A stretch of 18,701 bases of DNA, taken from assembly GCA_964545075.1 (NCBI GenBank), contig CAZJFS010000084.1:1-18701 (forward strand), in the 5' to 3' direction. The position numbers and the translations under genes are program-made. This stretch comes from DAOPXV01 sp035352535. GTDB taxonomy: Bacteria; Muiribacteriota; UBA9980. A model generated the notes under the pieces. That model was not told where the DNA came from. It saw only the letters and a program-made list of their open reading frames with translations, and searched no databases. Shown piece after piece: positions 5,937-16,300 of this stretch (positions within the stretch are counted from its first letter, which is position 1; each line of letters begins with the position of its first letter).

Positions 5937-8900
5937 ATGAATAATTCGAACACAAAGCTTTTTGGTGGTTTTATTTTAAAGGTCCGAATAATTTTAATTA
6001 TTCTGTTTCTATCCTTTTTTAATTCATTCGCCGGCGCGACCGATACCGTTGAATTATGGCGAAAGGTCAATGTTGCTCAAAATGAGGGGCTTCCTCAGAC
6101 GGCGGTCGATAATCTCAAACAGATTTATCTGATCGCGCTCGGTTCTGGCAAGTCCGGCGAGGCGCTCGCGGCTTTGTGCAAACAGATAGTTCTTGAATCC
6201 AACATAGCCGGAAATAAACCGGAAGAAAAGATAAAACGTCTTCAGGAAGAGATCGAAAAGGCTGATCCGCGCATGAAACCGCTGATGAAAGCGGTCCTTG
6301 CCCAGTGGTACTGGCATTATTTTTCCCGCAATCGATACCGTTTCATGAATCGCACGCAGACCGCGGGCTTATCCGAAAAAGATTTTACCACGTGGGACCT
6401 TCCTAAACTATTTAAAAAAATATCTGATCTTCATCAGGACGTCCTCACTGAAGAGATACAGCTTAAAGCCGTAAAAATATCTGATTTCAAGGAAATTATC
6501 GAATCCGGGAGCCTTTCGGCGCTCTGGCCGACGTTATTTGATTTTACGGCCAATAAAGCCCTTGAATTTTATACTTCCGGCGAGCAGGCGGCCGCGCAGC
6601 CGCAGGACGCTTTTGAAATAAGAGCCGCTTCGGATGTTTTAGCGGAAGCCTCGAAATTCATTAATTATAAGCCTGAAACTACCGATGATAATTCCTCGAA
6701 ATTATTCGCTTTGAAAATCTTTCAGCGGCTTATGGCGTCTCATATCAACGACGCCGATAAAGACGCTTTTTTAGACCTGGATATCAGGCGGCTTATCTAT
6801 TTTAAAAATGTTTCGTCGGGATCCGAAAAATCCGAAAAGTTCATTGAAAGAATGAAGGAAATAGCGGCCGAATATAAGAAATCCGAATATTCGGCTTTGG
6901 CGACGTATCACTGGGCTAATGAAGTTTATTCAGGCGGCTCGGAAGATGGAGGGGGCGCCGCGGAGAAGACGTCATCCGGCAAGAATTTCGTTGAAGCGCT
7001 CAAAATAGCGTCTGAAGGCGCCAAGGCCTATCCGAATTCATACGGCGGCCGCGAGTGCCAGGCGCTCATGATCAAGATTGAGTCTAAAGAGATGGAAATA
7101 TCGGCTGAACGAGTGGTATTGGCCGGCAAGAAATCGAGTTTAAGCGTTAAATATAAGAATATCGATGCCATAACTTTCCGCGCGGTCAGAGACGACTGGC
7201 ACGATTACCTGGATGAAGGCTCACGGAAAAATTTTAACTGGATAGATAAGGAAGAGCTGGAAACGCTTCTGTCTAAAAAGCCCGAAGCCGAATGGACCGT
7301 TCAATTAAAGCCGACGGACGATTATAAACAGGCGATGGCGTCCGTTTATGTTCCCGAGCTTAAGCACGGATTTTACAGGATATTCGCAAGTTATAAAAAA
7401 GATTTTTCGCTGGCGAAGAATCGCATAGTGCACTGCATGCTGTGGGTTAGCGATATTTCCATCATTTCAAGGACGCGCGACGGAGGTATCGAGGGGCTCG
7501 TTTTAAACAGCGATACCGGCGTCCCGGTAAAAAATGCGACTGTCAAGATCTATGATCTGCCGGATAACTACGATCGCAGGAACAGAAAATACGAGGTGGT
7601 TTCGACCACTCAGACCGACGAAATGGGCCGCTACTCGATTAAAACGGAAAATTACAGGCGCGGCGGACTTATCTATGCTACCGATAACGATAAATCAGAA
7701 TTCATCGATCCGCATGTCACCAATGCTTATAAGGGACATTCGGACACGGGCGGCGCGCAGACGATGCTTTTTACGGACAGGGCCATTTACCGCCCCGGCC
7801 AGATCATAAATTTCAAGGGAATATGCATAAACGTAAACAAGTTCTCCGATGACTATAAAATCCTGCCCGGCCAGAACGTCACGGTTTTTTTCAGAGACCA
7901 CAACCATCAGGAGATAGCCCGCGAAAAATTCAGAAGCAATGATTTTGGTTCCTTCTCGGGAAGCTTTACCGCTCCGTCCGGAAGGGCAGCGGGAACTATG
8001 AATATAATCGCTTCAAGTCCCGGCGGAAACTGCACCGTGCGGGTTGAGGAATATAAGAGGCCTAAATTTACGGTCGAAGTTAAAAAGCCTGAACAGCAGT
8101 TTAAACTTAACGACGATGTCGCGGTGGAAGGCGAGGCCGTTTCATATACAGGCGCGCCTATCGATTCCGCCATGGTCAAATACAGGGTTACGCGTGAAGT
8201 CCGAATGCCCCAATGGTGGTGCTATTTCTGGCATGGGCCGGTTCCCGCGAACAATGCGCGTGAGATCGCGAACGGAAAAATGAAGACGGATGCCGCCGGC
8301 AAGTTTACCGTGAAATTCAAGGCGCTGGCGGATAACGAAGCCGCGAAGGCCGAAGGAACGACATTTGTTTATATGGTTTACGCCGACGTTACCGACGGAA
8401 CGGGCGAGACGCGGGGAGGCTCCCAGTCCATAAGGATTGGCGATACCGCGATGGAAGCGTCCCTGACCGCTGAAAAATGGCAGGTAACTTCGGAGCCGGT
8501 CAAAATATCGATCGACACTAAAACGTTAGACGGCAAGCCTATCGCGGCCGAAGGCGTCGTCGAAATATTCGAACTTGCCGGTCCGAAATCTCCGGTCAAA
8601 GCCGATCTCGCGTTTGATTTCGGCTACTGGTACTGGATGTTTTCCGCGGGCGGGAAAAAATCGGTATTGGACGGGGATGAAAATTCTTCCAATTACGCGC
8701 TCTGGCCCATAGGAAAATCCGTCGATAAAAAAGGCTTTAATACAGACGGAAAGGGTTCCTCGAGTATCGAGGTCAAACTCGCCGCCGGATCTTACCGCGC
8801 GATATTGACTTCGAACGATCGTTTTGGAAATAAGGTCAAGTCGGTTCTTCCGATTATCGTCATAGACCCCGCGGCTAAAAAATTCAACGTCAGCGTTCCG

Positions 8901-11900
8901 GAGTATTTCGTCGTCAGGTCAACTTCGGTCGAAGTCGGCGATAAATTCACGGCATTTTGGGGAACGGGGTATGAGAGCGGCAGCGCTTATATTGAAATAA
9001 TCCATAAAAACCAGATCGTGAAAAGTTACTGGACCGCTCCCGGCGAAACCGCCCATACGTTCGAAATTCCCGTTGGCGAGCAATACCGCGGCGGCTTTAT
9101 GGTCGCCACGACATACGTCAGAGAAGGTCGGCTTTATTCCAACGCCGTCAGCATCAGCGTTCCCTGGTCAAATAAAAAATTCGATATAAAATTTGAAACA
9201 TATAGGTCCAAGCTTGTTCCCGGTCAGGATGAAACATGGACGATAAAAATAAAAGGTCCCGGCGCCGAGCATACGGCCGCCGAATTCGTGGCGGCGCTTT
9301 ATGACGAGTCGCTGGACGCTTTCGCGCCTCTTCGCTGGAATACTTTCGCCGGCCTCTTCCGTTCCGATAACAGTAACGTGAATAACAGGTTCTCCAACGC
9401 AAAGCAAAATTACGCGCCTTACATTAACACCTCTACGGTGTATATGGTGAGCTACTCGCGCATATATCCGAATTTCCTCAATGAGATAGTCCAGAATTAT
9501 TACGGATACGGCAACGTATATTCCAGAAACGGCAAAGGCGTCGATTACTATGACGAAGAAGGCGGAATGAGCTTTAAAATGGAATCGCGTTCCGATGTGT
9601 CCAGAATGAAGTCGGTCGGCGCGGTCCCGACTTCGCCCTCGGCTATGCCTTCCGGGGGCGCGCCTGAAATGAAAACAAATATGGCCAAGAGTTCGGCTGC
9701 CGCCTTTGACGGCCCGGGCGATAATTTATCGGAACCGAGGGCACAGAGCGAAGTCGCCCAGCCCGACCTTTCGAAGGTCGCCGCTCGCAAGAACCTCAAT
9801 GAAACCGCGTTTTTTTTCCCGCAGCTTTTATCGGATGCCGACGGGACCGTTAAAATAATTTTTAAAATGCCTGAGGCGCTTACAAAATGGCATTTTATGG
9901 GTTTCGCTCACGGCGTGAATCTTGAGAACGCCCTTATAGAGGAGCATGCCGTCACTCAGAAGGACCTTATGGTAGTTCCCAATCCGCCGCGTTTTTTGAG
10001 GGAAGGCGACGAGCTGTGGTTCTCCGTAAAAGTAACCAATATGGTGGAATCCGAAATTTCAGGCAAAGTGCGTCTGACGCTTCTCGATCCCGTTTCCGAA
10101 AAACCGGTTGACGATCTTTTTTCGAATGCCGCGACGGATCAGGACGTGAAGATTCCAGCTAAAGAGTCCAGATCGTTTTACTGGAAACTGATGGTTCCCG
10201 ACAATAAAATAGACATGGTAAAATTTAAGGCTGTCGCTTCCGCCGGCAATCAGTCGGACGGCGAGGAAGGGATAATGCCGGTTCTGAGCAGGAGGATATT
10301 CGTTCAGGAATCGATCCCGCTTCCGATACGCGGCATCGCGGAAAAGAAATTCAAGTTCGAAAAACTTATAGCTTCGGCTAAATCCGACACGCTGCGGAAT
10401 AAATCTTTTACAGTGCAGATGACATCCAATCCTTCATGGTACGCCGTTCAGGCGCTTCCTTATCTGATGGAATTTCCGCACGAATGTTCCGAGCAAACGT
10501 TCAACAGGCTTTACGCGAACGCTCTGGCGAAGCATATAGCCGATTCCGACTCGAAGATTCGCCGCGTTTTCGATCTCTGGAAAGGAACTGACGTTCTTTT
10601 ATCGAACCTTGAAAAAAACGAACAGCTAAAAAGCGTAGCGCTTCTTGAAACGCCATGGGTCGTGCAGGGCAAGAACGAGACGGAAGCCAAACATAACATA
10701 GGCATATTGTTCGACGATAACAGGCTGTCCGCCGAACTTAAGGCGACATACGAAAAGCTTAAGAATATGCAGCTTTCGGACGGCGCGTGGCCGTGGTTTC
10801 CGGGCGGATATCCCGACAGCTACATTACGCTTTATATAGTAACGGGTTTCGGCCGCATGAAAAATCTTGAGATCAACAAGGTTTCATTTGATATTGCCAT
10901 TCGCGCGCTGGATCATCTCGACCGCTGGATCGATAAAACTTACCGCGATATTTTAAAGGATGGTCATAAAAATCAAAATAATCTCGGCACGACGATAGCG
11001 CTTTATCTATACGGCCGCAGTTTTTATTTGAAGGACAGGGCTATTTCGCCTGACTCTAAGGAGGCCGTCGATTACTTTCTCAAGCAGGCCGAAAAATACT
11101 GGCTTGAGCTTGATAATCGCATGAGCCAGGGTCATCTGGCGTTAGCGCTGTACCGTTTCGGCGACAAAGAGACGCCTAAGAAAATCATGGCATCCATAAA
11201 AGAGCGCAGTCAGACAAGTGAAGAACTCGGAATGTTCTGGGGGGAAACGGAACTTTCATGGTGGTGGTACCGGGCTCCCATCGAGACCCAGGCTCTTATG
11301 ATCGAGGCTTTCGCTGAAGTGACGGATGATACGAAATCCGTGGAGGACTGCAAGGTCTGGCTTTTAAAACAAAAGCAGACCCAGGATTGGAAAACGACGA
11401 AAGCGACGTCAGACGCCATATATTCGCTTTTATGCCGTGGGGAGAACCTTCTGGCGTCAAACGCGCTCGTCGAGGTTACGGTCGGCGGAAACAAGATCGA
11501 GCCGCAGAAGGTTGAAGCCGGGACCGGTTTTTATGAGAAGCGATATGTTGCGTCCGAAGTCAAGCCTGAATTCGGCGATATAATCGTCAAAAAAACCGAC
11601 GCCGGAGTCGCATGGGGCGGCGCGCACTGGCAGTACATGGAAGACATGTCGAAGGTCACGCCGCATGAGCAGAATCCGCTGACGCTTAAAAAGAGCGTAT
11701 TCGTGAAGCGGGATACGAAAAGCGGTCCCGTTATAGAGCCGGTGGGCGCAAGCGTCTGCGTGGGCGATCTTCTCGTGATCAGGATAGAACTTCGTACCGA
11801 CCGCGATATGGAATACGTTCATATGAAGGATCAGCGCGGAAGCGGGCTTGAACCTGTCAACGTGCTTTCGCAGTATAAATATCAGGACGGCCTTCGCTAT

Positions 11901-12098
11901 TATGAATCGACCAGGGACACGGCGTCGCATTTTTATATCGACTATCTTCCCAAAGGAACCTATGTCTTTGAATACCAGCTCCGCGTCCAGCACCGTGGAA
12001 AATATCAAAACGGCATGGCGAACATTGAATGTATGTATGCGCCTGAATTTAACAGTCATTCGGAGAGCGTGCCGCTTAACGCTGAAGAAGTTAAGTAA
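5937..12098 (+). CDS. Secreted bacterial alpha-2-macroglobulin with intact thioester (broad protease trap)
   Basis: Proteins of this family trap attacking proteases: cleavage in a bait region exposes a reactive thioester that covalently captures the protease. This one is 2053 residues, longer than the roughly 1500-1900 usual in bacteria. It has an N-terminal export segment (hydrophobic about 17-33, ending FAGA, no lipobox cysteine), a mostly helical region (about 40-390), then a chain of macroglobulin beta-domains including TDRAIYRPGQ (613-622) and VEEYKRPKF (703-711). A Ser/Ala/Pro/Met-rich stretch (about 1200-1283), ending just before RKNLNETAFFFPQL (1284-1297), is the likely bait. The thioester motif is C1517-S-E-Q1520 in a helical thioester domain, and the C-terminus (LPKGTYVFEYQLRV...) is typical. 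The ATG at 5937 has SD AGGAG. Its usual proteobacterial partner, PBP1C, is absent. Instead it is divergent from a secreted S8 protease. Confidence 0.95.
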   Translation: MNNSNTKLFGGFILKVRIILIILFLSFFNSFAGATDTVELWRKVNVAQNEGLPQTAVDNLKQIYLIALGSGKSGEALAALCKQIVLESNIAGNKPEEKIKRLQEEIEKADPRMKPLMKAVLAQWYWHYFSRNRYRFMNRTQTAGLSEKDFTTWDLPKLFKKISDLHQDVLTEEIQLKAVKISDFKEIIESGSLSALWPTLFDFTANKALEFYTSGEQAAAQPQDAFEIRAASDVLAEASKFINYKPETTDDNSSKLFALKIFQRLMASHINDADKDAFLDLDIRRLIYFKNVSSGSEKSEKFIERMKEIAAEYKKSEYSALATYHWANEVYSGGSEDGGGAAEKTSSGKNFVEALKIASEGAKAYPNSYGGRECQALMIKIESKEMEISAERVVLAGKKSSLSVKYKNIDAITFRAVRDDWHDYLDEGSRKNFNWIDKEELETLLSKKPEAEWTVQLKPTDDYKQAMASVYVPELKHGFYRIFASYKKDFSLAKNRIVHCMLWVSDISIISRTRDGGIEGLVLNSDTGVPVKNATVKIYDLPDNYDRRNRKYEVVSTTQTDEMGRYSIKTENYRRGGLIYATDNDKSEFIDPHVTNAYKGHSDTGGAQTMLFTDRAIYRPGQIINFKGICINVNKFSDDYKILPGQNVTVFFRDHNHQEIAREKFRSNDFGSFSGSFTAPSGRAAGTMNIIASSPGGNCTVRVEEYKRPKFTVEVKKPEQQFKLNDDVAVEGEAVSYTGAPIDSAMVKYRVTREVRMPQWWCYFWHGPVPANNAREIANGKMKTDAAGKFTVKFKALADNEAAKAEGTTFVYMVYADVTDGTGETRGGSQSIRIGDTAMEASLTAEKWQVTSEPVKISIDTKTLDGKPIAAEGVVEIFELAGPKSPVKADLAFDFGYWYWMFSAGGKKSVLDGDENSSNYALWPIGKSVDKKGFNTDGKGSSSIEVKLAAGSYRAILTSNDRFGNKVKSVLPIIVIDPAAKKFNVSVPEYFVVRSTSVEVGDKFTAFWGTGYESGSAYIEIIHKNQIVKSYWTAPGETAHTFEIPVGEQYRGGFMVATTYVREGRLYSNAVSISVPWSNKKFDIKFETYRSKLVPGQDETWTIKIKGPGAEHTAAEFVAALYDESLDAFAPLRWNTFAGLFRSDNSNVNNRFSNAKQNYAPYINTSTVYMVSYSRIYPNFLNEIVQNYYGYGNVYSRNGKGVDYYDEEGGMSFKMESRSDVSRMKSVGAVPTSPSAMPSGGAPEMKTNMAKSSAAAFDGPGDNLSEPRAQSEVAQPDLSKVAARKNLNETAFFFPQLLSDADGTVKIIFKMPEALTKWHFMGFAHGVNLENALIEEHAVTQKDLMVVPNPPRFLREGDELWFSVKVTNMVESEISGKVRLTLLDPVSEKPVDDLFSNAATDQDVKIPAKESRSFYWKLMVPDNKIDMVKFKAVASAGNQSDGEEGIMPVLSRRIFVQESIPLPIRGIAEKKFKFEKLIASAKSDTLRNKSFTVQMTSNPSWYAVQALPYLMEFPHECSEQTFNRLYANALAKHIADSDSKIRRVFDLWKGTDVLLSNLEKNEQLKSVALLETPWVVQGKNETEAKHNIGILFDDNRLSAELKATYEKLKNMQLSDGAWPWFPGGYPDSYITLYIVTGFGRMKNLEINKVSFDIAIRALDHLDRWIDKTYRDILKDGHKNQNNLGTTIALYLYGRSFYLKDRAISPDSKEAVDYFLKQAEKYWLELDNRMSQGHLALALYRFGDKETPKKIMASIKERSQTSEELGMFWGETELSWWWYRAPIETQALMIEAFAEVTDDTKSVEDCKVWLLKQKQTQDWKTTKATSDAIYSLLCRGENLLASNALVEVTVGGNKIEPQKVEAGTGFYEKRYVASEVKPEFGDIIVKKTDAGVAWGGAHWQYMEDMSKVTPHEQNPLTLKKSVFVKRDTKSGPVIEPVGASVCVGDLLVIRIELRTDRDMEYVHMKDQRGSGLEPVNVLSQYKYQDGLRYYESTRDTASHFYIDYLPKGTYVFEYQLRVQHRGKYQNGMANIECMYAPEFNSHSESVPLNAEEVK

Positions 12099-12127
12099 AA
12101 ATCAAAAACTATTCTCTATTATAAAAT

Positions 12128-12144
12128 GGAGGTGATTGAAATTG
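12128..12144 (+). promoter_or_regulatory. SD and TTG start that fix the N-terminus of the zinc-ribbon gene
   Basis: GGAGG at 12128-12132 is 9 bases from the TTG at 12142 but only 3 from the TTG at 12136. The TTG at 12142 also gives the family's standard N-terminus, Met-Pro-Ile followed by an aromatic residue. Both points favour 12142. Confidence 0.75.
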
Positions 12145-12366
12145 CCCATATTTGAATTTAAATGTTCGAAGTGCGGGACGGTTTTTGAAAAGATACAGAT
12201 GAAGCGCGATCCGAATCCGGCTTGCGCTTCGTGCGGATCGGAAAAAACCGATAAAATGGTTTCTATTTTCGGCTTCACCGGCGGAGAAGGAGCGAAAAGT
12301 TCCGCCTCTACCGATCACAGCTGCGGTTCCTGCAGTTCGCACAATTGCGGTTCCTGCCACCATTAA
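12142..12366 (+). CDS. FmdB-type zinc-ribbon protein
   Basis: This 74-residue protein belongs to the small FmdB/CxxC zinc-ribbon family often annotated as putative regulatory proteins; the real function is not settled. It begins MPIFEFKCSKCG, and a second pair CASCG completes the Cys4 zinc site. After a short GFTGGEG linker, the tail ends CGSCSSHNCGSCHH, a Cys/His cluster that could bind another metal ion. The start is TTG at 12142 (see the SD entry). A longer reading from the TTG at 12136 would add two residues but has poor spacing. It follows the macroglobulin stop by 43 bp with no terminator between, so it is probably cotranscribed with it, although a separate promoter cannot be excluded (the sequence TATTATAAAAT lies just before the SD). 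A terminator follows 17 bp later. Confidence 0.88.
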   Translation: MPIFEFKCSKCGTVFEKIQMKRDPNPACASCGSEKTDKMVSIFGFTGGEGAKSSASTDHSCGSCSSHNCGSCHH

Positions 12367-12383
12367 GTAAGAGGATAAAGCGG

Positions 12384-12438
12384 CCAAATAAAAAAAAGCG
12401 GTTCCGGATATTGCCGGCGGCCGCTTTTTTTTATTTGG
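12384..12438. terminator. Strong bidirectional terminator with an 18-bp perfect stem
   Basis: CCAAAT, eight A and GCGG (12384-12401) are the exact reverse complement of CCGC, eight T and ATTTGG (12421-12438). The 19-base loop contains a further CCGG/CCGG pairing. It lies between the zinc-ribbon gene (plus) and the beta-barrel gene (minus), so it should end transcripts from both sides. Confidence 0.92.
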
Positions 12439-12525
12439 ATAGCTTAATTTCGGATGTTAAAATATTTTAGCGTTTGATGATTTTTTCAGGACTGTGAATC
12501 CGGATTTTATAGTAATTAATCCGTT

Positions 12526-13290
12526 TTATTTCAACTGCATTGTGTAGCTTATGCCGAACCAATGCTGGTCGGCGAGTTCGACCTGAGATATCGGAAGTTC
12601 GTTTTTGGCTGGTTTGTAAAAGCTATATGTCCATGACCATTTTGAATTTATTGGCTGGTATAAGCCGATGCCGTAGGTTGCAAGCGGACCGCCGGTGTAG
12701 TCGAGCATCAGAGTGACGGGATTTTTTTCGCTTTTTATGACAGTTCCGTCAAGTCCGATTATAATGCCGCGGCTTTTGGCGTTGTCCGCGTCAGCTTCCT
12801 TAGTGCCCAGCAGGTTTGTTTGATAACCGAGGTGAAGCCTTGCGTTTTGGAACTGTTTCGAAAAAACGAAATAAGGAGATGCGCCGTAATACTGGTTATT
12901 ATATGATTTTGCTCCGGCGTAAAAAGTTCCTACGGCCAGAGATACGGGGTCCGACCCTTCGGTCATGATCCTCCATTTGAAGTTCCACGCCATCGGGCCT
13001 GGATAGCCGCCAATATCGACGAATTCTTTTTTCATGGTATAGTCGAAACCGAGCTCGCATTTATTGAAGCCGTATTCCATGCTGTAGACGAAAGAGCTTG
13101 TGGGAGTAGTCTGAGGGGTTTTATAGTCGTATCCATAATAACTCAACATTAAGGAGAGGTCGTTATGCGCCGTAACGTCGGTAGTTGGGACGTTATTGAG
13201 CATAAGCGGCACCGCAGCGGCTTTTGACGGTAAAACAAAAAGCGGCATGAAAATTAGCATAAAGAAAACATAAACAACTTTAAATTTCAT
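12526..13290 (-). CDS. Predicted outer-membrane beta-barrel protein, unknown function
   Basis: I do not recognise a named family. The 254-residue product has a signal peptide (1 to about 25, ending SKAAA) and then many short alternating hydrophobic/polar strands rich in Tyr, Phe, Trp and Gly, such as LSLMLSYYGYDY, FVYSMEYGF and WSWTYSFYKP. It ends HWFGISYTMQLK, an alternating pattern ending near an aromatic-rich final strand, as in outer-membrane barrels. The size fits about 8-12 strands. The ATG at 13290 has SD GGAG 8 bases upstream. It follows the O-antigen-ligase/TPR gene by 15 bp on the same strand, so the two are almost certainly one operon and may act together on the cell envelope. It could be a small porin or a structural barrel. 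A role in glycan export is only a guess. Confidence 0.75.
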   Translation of the reverse strand: MKFKVVYVFFMLIFMPLFVLPSKAAAVPLMLNNVPTTDVTAHNDLSLMLSYYGYDYKTPQTTPTSSFVYSMEYGFNKCELGFDYTMKKEFVDIGGYPGPMAWNFKWRIMTEGSDPVSLAVGTFYAGAKSYNNQYYGASPYFVFSKQFQNARLHLGYQTNLLGTKEADADNAKSRGIIIGLDGTVIKSEKNPVTLMLDYTGGPLATYGIGLYQPINSKWSWTYSFYKPAKNELPISQVELADQHWFGISYTMQLK

Positions 13291-13305
13291 TTATACAACT
13301 CCGGC

Positions 13306-16300
13306 TTAGAAATTAAAAAAAGTTTTGCGTTCGTTTTTTTCGGGTACGGCCGGTTCCGGAGCGCCCTTTTTACCATTATTTTTCGAAAGCATTTCTTCCA
13401 CGGTTTTAAGATGTTCGCGGACGCCCTGATAGTTTTTATCCTTTGCGCTAACCTTTAGCCATAATTCGCGGGCTTTTTCAAGATTGCCGAGCCTGTAGTT
13501 GCATGCGCCGTAGTTGTAAAGGCATCTGAGGTTGTCGGGCTCTATCTTAACTATTTTTTCCCAGAAGGTTATGGCCGTGTTGTAATCTTTTTTTTCTTCG
13601 AAGTAGATCCTGCCGATCTCTTCGAGGAATCTTATGTCGTTCGGCGATTTTTCAACGCCTTTTCCAAGTTCGAGAAGCGCTTTATCGGTATTTCCGAGGA
13701 TCGCATAAAGCCGGCCGAGTTCAAAAGTATACTGCGGCGTATCTTTTATCGCTGCATTTTTTTTCTGGAACGCGGCGATAGCCTTTTCCGACTGGTTGAG
13801 GCGCTTATAAGTGTTTATAAGGCTTGCGTAAACTTCACTGTCGTTGGGGCTTTCTTCAAAAGCGTCTTCCAGGCACGGAAGAGCTTCTTCATATTTTGAC
13901 TGTTGATAATATATTCCGCCGAGATATTTATCTACGCCCCGGCCGCTTGAAGTTTCCCTGACCTGCGTAAGAAGCTTGACCGCCTCGGTCATTTCTTTCA
14001 GGTAATAAGCCGCTATTCCGCCGAAACGGTAAGCGTCGGTGAATGTTTTATCGCTGTCCCATTTTATGGCTTTTTTAAAGTATTCGTAAGAATCCTTGAA
14101 GTTGCCTTTCTGGAATTCATAATATCCAAGGTGAAACAGCGGCTGCGGGAAGTTGGGATTGACCGCGATGGCGTTTTTCCAGTTTTCGAGCGCGGTGTCC
14201 ATAAATTTATTATCGCCGCTCTGCTTGTATTTTTCAAAGTATGATATGCCCTTTGAATAAAAAACATGTTTGGTATTTGTGAATGTGAGAGCTTTATTGA
14301 ATTTTTCGATAGCTTCGTCATATCGGCCGATAAGCTTTAGCGTATCGCCGAACCAGAACCATGCTTCCGGGTTATAAGGAACCCGTTGAGTGGAGCGTTC
14401 GAGGTATCTAAGGCCTTCCTTGATTATAAGATTGAATTTTTCATTGCCGTTATTGGGATCGCTTCTGACCATCTGCGCCTGAGAAATGAATGTGTGACCG
14501 GATTTAAGGTCGATATTTCCGAGGACGTATCTTATCGGGAAATAATTCAGGCTGAGAATCATAACTGAAACTACCGCGTAAAAAGGAATATTTCCGATGA
14601 TTTGCTGCCTTTGTGATTTGTCCAGGCCTGAAGGCATGCTATCGTCAAAAAGCGGGCCGTCGTTTTCGCAATATTTATAGGATCTGGAAGCTTTCTGGTC
14701 TATCATGACCGCGTTTTCCTGAAATTCATCTTCGAGTTCGATGCTGTTTTCTTCGTTATAGGCGATATATTCGGCGAAAATCCTGCGGCCGTTAAATATG
14801 AGCGTGAATCCGACCGTCGCTATGACGACCGGCATTATGCGCTGGTATGGGAAGTTAGCTATCGATTCGACCAGCGAGGCTATTATCGCGCAAAGATAAC
14901 CGATTATTATAATGCGGTCCGGCGAGTTCTTAAGTTTCTTCAAAAGCCATGAGCCTTTATAAAAATAATCACAGAAAACATAGAGAAAAATAAGAAGCGC
15001 GAAGATCCCCATGTCCGACCACACCTGAAGGTACTCATTGTGGACGTGGGCAAAGCCGGCCGAGAGCCACTGATAGTCGTCGGGATTTATGGAAAGGATA
15101 TTGTCGTTGAGTCCGAGGTAGTATTTATTGGCGCCTAAAAATTTCGAGAAGACCAGTAGAAGAGGCAGCGCAAGGGCTATAAAATATGCGATGGCGGCTT
15201 CCCTTAAAAGCGTTCCGCGGGCGTTGAGGAACCCTCGAAGCTTCGCCAGGACTTTATAATATATTAAAAGAAGCGTTCCGCCTATTAAAAATACTATGAA
15301 ATAAAGCGTCATCATGGTCTGGTACAGGCCGGCCTTGGTGATTTTGTCAAAAGACCAGACGACGAAATTTATCATTCTGTTAGGAAGCGACATCTTTCCG
15401 AATGAGTTTATCCAGTCTATGAAATATCTGAATTCGCCAGCGTAAAATTTTGCCTGGTGCATCGGATACATATAGCCGAATGAACCGAGTCCATGGCCCA
15501 GTATCGGGTTTAATTTTATCACGTTAAGCGTTATATCGTATAGCATTATTCGCTGTACGACCGTAAACGCCGATTTGAAACGGTTCTCTATCGATTCGGT
15601 TCCGCGGTTGAGCGACCCGGCCCTGAAATATGTGGCGGTCAGAAAAATCGTCGCCACGGCGAAGAGCGTTACGAAGCCGATGATCCACTTGCGGTACGCA
15701 TAAAGCAGGTCGTGCGCGTACAGTATGAGATAGACGACGAAAGCGAAAAGCGATACGGCGGTGGCTATCCAGGCGGTTCTGGTGAACGTTATAAAGATGC
15801 AGGTGAATATCGAAAGGAAGCAGAATAAGCCGTTAGCGAGCCGATAAATCTGTTTTTCATGTTCCTGCCAGTATGGAAGCTGATGGTAAAGAAATATCAG
15901 GCCGAAAACAAGGCAGGCAAAAAGCACTGGAGCTACGATGAAGGAGGTCGATCCCGCCGCCACGATAAGGTCGGAGACCTGGCCGTCTGAAAGCGGGGTG
16001 CCTTTTGATTTCAAGGAATCCATAAGCGAAGATACCGACGAATTGGCGAGCGCCATAAAGGTGAACGAATATACTATGGCAAAAAGCGACAGCAGCACCT
16101 GGGAGCGCAGGAGGAATTTTTCATATTTGTGGGCCCAGCGCACGCCTGTCGCGAATGAGGATACAAACATAGCGAAAGCGATCGGAAGCGCCGCGTCCAG
16201 ATAAACGCCAAGAAAGACCGGGTTTCCAAAAAACGAGAAAACCCTTTTTCGATCGGTGTTGCCGATGACCTCGCCGGTTCCGAAAAGGGGGTCGTAGTTG

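Noticed and set aside
9154..9407. Two overlapping minus-strand frames inside the macroglobulin gene
   Set aside because: Composition is Arg-rich and irregular, with no SD; they are shadows of the real gene.
11457..12059. Long open frame of 200 codons on the minus strand inside the macroglobulin gene
   Set aside because: It is antisense to well-conserved C-terminal macroglobulin sequence, has no SD of note and no recognisable domain; it is a shadow of codon bias.
12136..12366. Longer form of the zinc-ribbon protein starting at TTG 12136
   Set aside because: Only 3 bases separate it from the SD, and family members start Met-Pro, which fits TTG 12142.
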